In this document: positions 1 to 5,089 of the stretch, one piece after another | How the letters are laid out: the number at the start of each line of letters is the position of its first letter | Position numbering within the stretch: position 1 is the stretch's first letter | Assembly: GCA_013695505.1 (NCBI GenBank) | Contig: JACDAH010000420.1 | Span: 1 to 5,089 of the forward strand | Origin: Chloroflexota bacterium | GTDB taxonomy: Bacteria; Chloroflexota; Limnocylindria; Limnocylindrales; CSP1-4 | DNA: 5,089 nucleotides | Direction: 5' to 3' | Notes under the pieces: model-generated | Database searches by the model: none | What the model saw: the letters and a program-made list of their open reading frames with translations, nothing else | What the model was told of the DNA's origin: nothing | Position numbers and translations under genes: made by a program

Positions 1-326
1 AGCTCGATCCGGCCGCCGGCATCCGCCTTCGGAGCTGGCGCATCCCGGGCCCTGGCCGGCCCGGTGCCGGCGAGCCGCAGCTCATGCAGGACGGCTCCAC
101 GACGGACCTGATTTTCGGCATCCCGGAGCTGATCGCGTTCATCAGCCGCCACATCACGCTCGAGCCAGGCGATGTCATCGCGACCGGCACGCCGGCAGGC
201 GTGGGCGTCTTCCGCGATCCGCCGGTGTTCCTCGAGCCGGGCGATCGGGTCCGTTGCGAGATCGAAGGCATCGGCTCGGTCGAGAACCCGATCGTCGACT
301 GGACTTCCGACCCTCGCGACGCCTGA
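1..326 (+). CDS. Fumarylacetoacetate hydrolase (FAH) family protein, C-terminal part
   Basis: This is the 3' end of a gene that begins before the window; the first complete codon is at position 3 and the TGA is at 324-326. About 107 residues remain. They carry the hallmark end of the FAH fold: a [14 protein letters not shown] strand, an [18 protein letters not shown] stretch, the ATGTPAGVG loop (about 176-206) and a closing VENPIVDW segment. Family members are cytoplasmic metal-dependent hydrolases, decarboxylases or isomerases acting on 2-oxo acids or acylpyruvates in aromatic or sugar-acid catabolism. The acidic metal ligands normally lie upstream of this region and are outside the window, so the exact reaction cannot be called. 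A Gly/Pro-rich stretch just before QDGST (about positions 36-80) looks longer than the short turn usual in the family. An ATG at 84 lies inside the conserved core and is not the true start. The family call is firm; the substrate is unknown. Confidence 0.88.
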   Translation, partial: LDPAAGIRLRSWRIPGPGRPGAGEPQLMQDGSTTDLIFGIPELIAFISRHITLEPGDVIATGTPAGVGVFRDPPVFLEPGDRVRCEIEGIGSVENPIVDWTSDPRDA

Positions 327-342
327 GTCCTCCGCAGGCGCT

Positions 343-366
343 GCGGCGCCCGACGCGCGGCGCCGC
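343..366 (+). terminator. GC-only hairpin between the FAH gene and tdh, possible terminator
   Basis: Bases 343-350 (GCGGCGCC) are exactly complementary in reverse to 359-366 (GGCGCCGC), giving an 8-base-pair all-G/C stem around an 8-base loop. It starts 16 bases after the FAH stop codon and ends 24 bases before the tdh start. No T-run follows, so it is not a standard intrinsic terminator. It could reduce read-through or protect an mRNA end. In DNA this GC-rich such a stem can also arise by chance; the overlapping alternatives (a 5-bp stem at 337-350 and a 10-bp palindrome at 357-366) show how repetitive the bases are here. Confidence 0.3.
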
Positions 367-390
367 CGGACGCGGCACACTGGTCGTCTG

Positions 391-1419
391 ATGCAAGCCC
401 TCGTCAAGACCGCGCCTGGTCCCGGCCTAGAGCTCCGCGACGTGCCCGAGCCGGCGATGGGCATCGACGATGTCCGCATTGCGGTCCGCAAGACCGGAAT
501 CTGCGGCACCGATCTCCACATCCTTGGCTGGGACCCGTGGGCGGCGAAGACGATCAAGCCGCCGCTCGTCGTCGGCCATGAATTCGTCGGCGAGGTCCTC
601 GAGGTCGGCAGCAACGTCCGCGACCTGACCGCCGGTGACGTCGTCAGTGGCGAGGGCCACGTGGTCTGCGGTCACTGCCGCCACTGTCGGGCGGGGCGCT
701 GGCATCTGTGCGCCAACACCGTCGGGCTCGGCGTCAATCGCGACGGCGCGTTCGCCGAGCAGGTGGTCCTGCCGGTCACCAATGTCTGGCATCACTGGCC
801 CGGCATCGATGAGGACGTTGCCGCGATCTTCGACCCGTTCGGAAACGCGGTCCACACGGCGCTCAGCTTCCCGGTCCTCGGCGAGGACGTTCTCGTCGTG
901 GGAGCCGGTCCGATCGGGCTGATGGCGGCCGCAGTCGCGCGCCACGCCGGGGCCCGCTTCGTCGTCGTCAGCGAGCCGAATGCCTTCCGGCGCGACCTCG
1001 CGCTGCGGATGGGCGCGACCCATGTCGTCGACCCGAAGGCGCAGCAGCTCGGCGACGTGCAGCGCGACATCGGCATGGTCGAGGGATTCGATGTCGTGCT
1101 CGAGATGTCCGGCAACGCCGCAGCATTGCGCGACGCGCTCGGCAACATGGCCCATGGCGGCGGGATGGCGATCCTTGGCATCCCCACCGACGAGATCCCG
1201 ATCGACGTCAGCAAGGTCGTCTTCAACCAGCTGACCCTGCGCGGGATCTACGGCCGCGAGATGTACGAGACGTGGTACCAGATGTCGGTGATGCTCCAGT
1301 CCGGGCTCGACATCTCGCCCGCGATCACGCATCGCTACTCGTATCGCGACCATGAGGCGGCGTTCGCCGCGGCCCGCAGCGGCGACTCGGGGAAGGTGAT
1401 CATGGACTGGACGAAGTAG
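391..1419 (+). CDS. tdh: L-threonine 3-dehydrogenase (zinc, NAD-dependent)
   Basis: The 342-residue product catalyses NAD-dependent oxidation of L-threonine to L-2-amino-3-ketobutyrate in the cytoplasm. It is a zinc-containing medium-chain alcohol dehydrogenase almost the same length as E. coli Tdh (341), and the key residues fall at the same numbers. The catalytic zinc site is Cys38, His63 and Glu64. The structural zinc cysteines are Cys93, Cys96, Cys99 and Cys107 in a CGHCRHC...C pattern. His90, at the position linked to threonine specificity in E. coli, is present. The family-typical motif FDPFGNAVHT lies at 147-156, the Rossmann loop GAGPIG at 171-176 and an acidic Glu195 ends the following strand, as expected for NAD. 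GIYGRE and the threonine-dehydrogenase ending SGKVI are also conserved. The ATG at 391 is chosen because it aligns with known N-termini (MKAL-like MQAL); the open frame extends upstream to 172 only by overlapping the FAH gene in another frame. No clear Shine-Dalgarno is seen. The next gene encodes the following enzyme of the pathway. Confidence 0.96.
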   Translation: MQALVKTAPGPGLELRDVPEPAMGIDDVRIAVRKTGICGTDLHILGWDPWAAKTIKPPLVVGHEFVGEVLEVGSNVRDLTAGDVVSGEGHVVCGHCRHCRAGRWHLCANTVGLGVNRDGAFAEQVVLPVTNVWHHWPGIDEDVAAIFDPFGNAVHTALSFPVLGEDVLVVGAGPIGLMAAAVARHAGARFVVVSEPNAFRRDLALRMGATHVVDPKAQQLGDVQRDIGMVEGFDVVLEMSGNAAALRDALGNMAHGGGMAILGIPTDEIPIDVSKVVFNQLTLRGIYGREMYETWYQMSVMLQSGLDISPAITHRYSYRDHEAAFAAARSGDSGKVIMDWTK

Positions 1420-1551
1420 CACGATGATGACCGCCAGGGGCCTGCGCCCGAAACCTGCTCGAATCCTGGGGCGATGGCCCCTCGGGCCTCGGGCCGCGGG
1501 CCGGGGGCCTCGGAGAGCGAATGCCGGCAACACGCTGAGAGTGCCCACGCG
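1420..1551 (+). other. GC-rich tdh-kbl intergenic spacer with short repeats
   Basis: This 132-base gap holds no gene I can support. It contains a small hairpin at 1476-1488 (GGCCC, CTC loop, GGGCC), a 7-base tandem duplication CTCGGGC at 1481-1487 and 1488-1494, and a longer-range complementarity between 1436-1442 (AGGGGCC) and 1476-1482 (GGCCCCT). I see no convincing -35/-10 pair. An ATG at 1474 is in frame with kbl, but the 26 residues it would add look like translated spacer. The gap may carry the 5' leader of a separate kbl transcript or be processed within a common one. Confidence 0.4.
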
Positions 1552-2780
<1,229 letters not shown>

Positions 2781-2781
<1 letters not shown>

Positions 2782-3734
2782 TGGCGGACGGGCGACCCCG
2801 GAACGGACCCGCCGCCACCGACCTCCCGCCTGCAGCCGCCGACCTCCCGTCCGCCACGACCGACCTCGCCCCGCCGGCCCGGGATCTGCCGCTCGACTCC
2901 CATCTCCACACCGATCTCTCGCCCGACAGCGCCGTCCCGATCGACGCCTACGCCGCTCAGGCCGTCGAGCGCGGAATTGCCGAGATCGCGATCACCGATC
3001 ACGTCGACTTCGTGCCGTCGACGCCGGCGTACGCGTTCAACACGTTTGCGCAGCGCGAGCGTGTCGTCCGCGACGCCGCCGAGCGCTGGGCACCGCGCGG
3101 GGTCGCGATCCGGTTCGGGGTCGAGATCACCTACGACCGCGACCACGAGGCGGACATCCGCGAGCATCTCGCCCTTCACGCATACGACTACGTGATCGGC
3201 AGCGTCCACGTCTACGCGGATTCCCCGTTCCACGCGGCGCGAGTGGCGGCCTGGACCGCCGGTCGGCCCCTCGCCGACATCGTGGCGCCGTACTTTGACG
3301 AGGTGCTGCTGGCGATCCGGTCCGGCCTGTTCGACACGATCGGCCACCTCGATTTCGTCAAGCGCTACCTGGTCCCGCACGTGATGCCGTCCCAGCTGGC
3401 GGCGGCACCCGAGCTCTACGACCCGCTCCTCGTGGCCCTCGTCGAGAGCGGGATGGCGCTCGAGGTCAACACGAGCGGGCTCCGCCAGGCGGCAGCCGAG
3501 ACCTATCCGGCGGGCCCGATCGTTGAGCGCTACCAGTTGCTCGGAGGCACCGCCGTTTGCTCGGGCTCCGACGCGCACCAGATTGGGTCATTCACAGCGG
3601 GCCTGGAGGCGGGGTATGGTGTCGTTGCCGCCGCGGGGCTCGGGCAGCTTGCCTTCCGTCGAGGCGGATCCAGGGTCGCGGTGACTCTGCCGGATCGCTT
3701 CCGCACCCAGGGGGTGTGGTCGGGGCACACCTAA
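2781..3734 (+). CDS. PHP-domain phosphoesterase, histidinol-phosphatase (HisJ/HisK) type
   Basis: The 317-residue protein is predicted to be a cytoplasmic metal-dependent phosphatase of the PHP superfamily. All the expected metal-binding motifs are seen: DSHLHTDLSPDS with His41 and His43, ITDH with Asp73 and His74, GVEIT with Glu115, GSVH with His143, GHLD with His189 and Asp191, and SDAH with Asp264 and His266. The pattern and length fit histidinol-phosphatase of the class found in Bacillus and Thermus, which converts L-histidinol phosphate to L-histidinol. PHP phosphoesterases with other substrates look very similar, and no other his gene is in the window, so the substrate is uncertain. The ATG at 2781 shares its A with the kbl TGA (TGATG), which suggests translational coupling; no Shine-Dalgarno is evident and no in-frame ATG, GTG or TTG lies between this start and the first metal motif, so this start is well supported. 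The first 37 residues are a Pro/Ala-rich tail with a seven-residue repeat, not part of the catalytic domain. Confidence 0.87.
2820..2891 (+). repeat. Imperfect 21-base tandem repeat encoding a DLP heptad tail
   Basis: Three full 21-base units (2820-2840, 2841-2861, 2862-2882) and a 9-base fourth start (2883-2891) each begin with a GAC/GAT-CTC/CTG codon pair. They encode DLPPAAA, then DLPSATT, then DLAPPAR, then DLP, at residues 14-37 of the PHP protein. The period is a whole number of codons, so copy-number change would keep the frame. The first two units are the most alike (GACCTCCCG start). The segment is predicted to be a disordered Pro/Ala tail before the catalytic barrel. Confidence 0.7.
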
Positions 3735-3756
3735 CGGAGCGAGGCATTCCGTCGTT

Positions 3757-4365
3757 ATGACCATCGACGACGCAGCGATCGAGCGTCTCGTGACCGAGGC
3801 CCAGCGCGGGGACGCATGGGCGTTCGGAATGATCTTCGACCATTACCACGAGTCGATCCACCGTTTCATCGCCAGCCGTGTCCATCGCCCGTCGGACGCG
3901 GAGGACCTGACGCAGCACGTCTTCGTCAAGGCCCTGGAAGCGTTGCCGCGATATGAGTCGCGGGGCATTCCCTTCGGGGGCTGGCTTTTTCGGCTGGCCA
4001 GGAATGCCGTCATCGACCACGTTCGCACTCGCCACGATCATGCCGAGCTGGACTCGATCGTCGAGCGGACCCACGGGGATGCCGGTCCGGACGAGGTCGT
4101 GGCGATCCGTCAGGAGCTGGACGCCGTTGCCGCGGCGCTGGCCAGCCTGACCGACGAGCAGCGAGAAGCCATCGAGCTCCGGTTCTTCGCCGGTCTGTCG
4201 GCCCGCGAAGCCGCCGAGGCGATGGGCAAGCAGGAAGGAACGATCCGCGGACTCCAGTTCCGCGGGATCGCGGCCCTCCGTCGAGAACTCGGGCTCGAGC
4301 CCGACGGCAACGAGATCATCGAGCTGCGGACCCCCCGCCGCGCGAGCGCAACTACGGATGGATGA
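3757..4365 (+). CDS. ECF-family RNA polymerase sigma factor
   Basis: The 202-residue product is a group 4 (extracytoplasmic function) sigma factor that would direct RNA polymerase to a small regulon. Region 2 spans about residues 11-92, with the core-binding segment DAEDLTQHVFVKAL (47-60) and the -10 recognition stretch FGGWLFRLARNAVIDHVRTR (73-92). A variable acidic linker follows. Region 4 spans about 120-178, with LTDEQREAIELRFFAGLS and a helix-turn-helix at about 148-167 (AREAAEAMGKQEGTIRGLQFRG) for -35 recognition. There is no region 3, as expected for this class. A tail of about 20 residues follows region 4. The start is 22 bases after the PHP stop; a purine-rich GGAGCGAGG at 3736-3744 may serve as a distant ribosome site, about 12 bases away. 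The gene overlaps the next by 8 bases, the usual arrangement for a sigma factor and its regulator. I could not find a GGAAC/CGTC-like autoregulated promoter close upstream, so the gene may be read from an upstream promoter. Confidence 0.93.
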   Translation: MTIDDAAIERLVTEAQRGDAWAFGMIFDHYHESIHRFIASRVHRPSDAEDLTQHVFVKALEALPRYESRGIPFGGWLFRLARNAVIDHVRTRHDHAELDSIVERTHGDAGPDEVVAIRQELDAVAAALASLTDEQREAIELRFFAGLSAREAAEAMGKQEGTIRGLQFRGIAALRRELGLEPDGNEIIELRTPRRASATTDG

Positions 4366-5089
4366 CGACATGCAGGCCATGGAGGTTCGGGACCACGAGA
4401 TCGAGCGATTGCTCGAGTCGTACGCCCGCGCCCGCCTGTTGCCCGATCCGACGGCGACCGCCCGCACCCGCGCCCGGGTGATGCGCGAGGCGCGCCTCCA
4501 GTTCGAAGCCGCGCGGATCGCGTTTCATGTCGCTCCGGCGATCGCCCGCGCCTCGCACCGTTCGATGATTCGGCGCGTCGCGATGCCCCTCCTCGCGGCG
4601 AGCGTGTGGACCGGGATCGCGGTCGGCTCGATCTCCGCGGCCCAGGCCGGCGGACCCCTCTATTCGACCCGGATGTGGGTCGAAAACGGGATGCTTCCCG
4701 CCAGCGGGATGTCCCGGATGACCGCCGAGCTCGGCCGGCTCGATGTGCGTCTCGCGGAGGCGTATGCCGCCTCGGTTCGGGGCGACCCCTTGGCCGTCCA
4801 GGCCGCCCTCGACGCGTACAGCTTCATCGCCACCGAGGCGCTCGCTGCCGCGGCGGGCGACGACGCGCTCGAGGCGGTCGTGGCGGCCGCGCTCGACAAC
4901 CACCGCGCAGTCCTCACGGCCGTCGCCGCGAGTCTCGCCGAGAAGGGCAACGACGTCGCCGCGGCCGCGGTCGAGGCGTCCATCCAGCGCGCGATCGATC
5001 GCAACACTGCCGTCGTCGACCGGATCGGGTCGAGCGGAGCCGGCAGCGGCAACCCGAACGGCACCGGATCGACCGGCAGCGGCAACACC
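4358..5089 (+). CDS. Single-pass membrane protein, putative anti-sigma factor (DUF5667-like), 3'-truncated
   Basis: The frame stays open for 244 codons to the window edge, so the C-terminus is missing. The ATG at 4358 overlaps the sigma gene by 8 bases; in-frame ATGs at 4370 and 4379 are alternative starts. The product has a charged, Arg-rich N-terminal part (about 1-73, for example EIERLLESYARARLLPDP at 14-31), one hydrophobic segment at about 74-97 preceded by basic residues (inside-to-outside orientation), then an Ala-rich helical outer part starting GGPLYSTRMWVE (98-109) and a Gly/Ser/Asn-rich linker from about 223. This outer region resembles the DUF5667 type of protein often found beside ECF sigma genes in Actinomycetota and Chloroflexota; I base that on memory of the pattern, not a search. 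Position and topology suggest it binds the upstream sigma factor and senses an envelope signal. It lacks the HxxxCxxC zinc motif of classical anti-sigma factors. A hypothetical membrane protein of the same operon is the fallback. Confidence 0.72.
   Translation, partial: MDDDMQAMEVRDHEIERLLESYARARLLPDPTATARTRARVMREARLQFEAARIAFHVAPAIARASHRSMIRRVAMPLLAASVWTGIAVGSISAAQAGGPLYSTRMWVENGMLPASGMSRMTAELGRLDVRLAEAYAASVRGDPLAVQAALDAYSFIATEALAAAAGDDALEAVVAAALDNHRAVLTAVAASLAEKGNDVAAAAVEASIQRAIDRNTAVVDRIGSSGAGSGNPNGTGSTGSGNT

Noticed and set aside
172..390. A 73-residue N-terminal extension of Tdh from an upstream ATG.
   Set aside because: It overlaps the FAH gene in another frame, is Arg/Ser-rich, and Tdh aligns with its family exactly from the ATG at 391.
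1474..1551. A 26-residue N-terminal extension of the kbl product from the ATG at 1474.
   Set aside because: It is translated GC-rich spacer with hairpin and tandem repeats and does not match the family N-terminus; the ATG at 1552 does.
3745..3756. A CGTC at 3750-3753 considered as the -10 element of an autoregulated ECF promoter.
   Set aside because: It is only 4 bases from the start codon and no GGAAC-like -35 element lies at the right distance upstream.
3592..4467. A 291-codon minus-strand open frame opposite the sigma factor.
   Set aside because: There is no domain signature and it is antisense to a clear ECF sigma factor. The further minus-strand frames at 4352-4903 and 4660-5088 are rejected for the same reason.

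Overview
The window comes from a very GC-rich bacterial genome. Third codon positions are almost always G or C, and this produces long meaningless open frames on the minus strand. All genes I can support lie on the plus strand. The soil/freshwater Chloroflexota (Limnocylindria/Ellin6529-type lineages) are my best guess for the source and a high-GC actinobacterium is the alternative. The guess rests on base composition, the Kbl-like subtype and the sigma/membrane-protein pair, and no marker gene is present to settle it.

Layout: (1) positions 1-326, the 3' end of a fumarylacetoacetate-hydrolase-family (FAH) enzyme; (2) a 64-base gap with a strong all-G/C hairpin; (3) 391-1419, L-threonine 3-dehydrogenase (tdh); (4) a 132-base GC-rich gap with short repeats; (5) 1552-2781, a PLP-dependent glycine C-acetyltransferase (2-amino-3-ketobutyrate CoA ligase, kbl-like); (6) 2781-3734, a PHP-domain phosphoesterase of the histidinol-phosphatase type, overlapping the kbl stop by one base; (7) 3757-4365, an ECF-type sigma factor; (8) 4358-5089 and beyond, a single-pass membrane protein overlapping the sigma gene by 8 bases, probably its regulator, cut by the window edge.

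Functionally there are two modules. Tdh oxidises L-threonine to 2-amino-3-ketobutyrate, and the kbl product cleaves this with CoA to glycine and acetyl-CoA, so genes 3 and 5 form the classic two-step threonine degradation route. The PHP phosphoesterase is apparently translated by coupling to kbl, although its usual role (histidinol phosphate to histidinol) has no obvious link to threonine. The sigma factor and the overlapping membrane protein look like a self-contained envelope- or stress-sensing regulatory pair. I found no RNA gene, mobile element, CRISPR array or origin. No convincing wholly new system is visible; the points most worth following are the coupled PHP gene with its 21-base N-terminal repeat and the zinc-motif-free sigma-factor partner.
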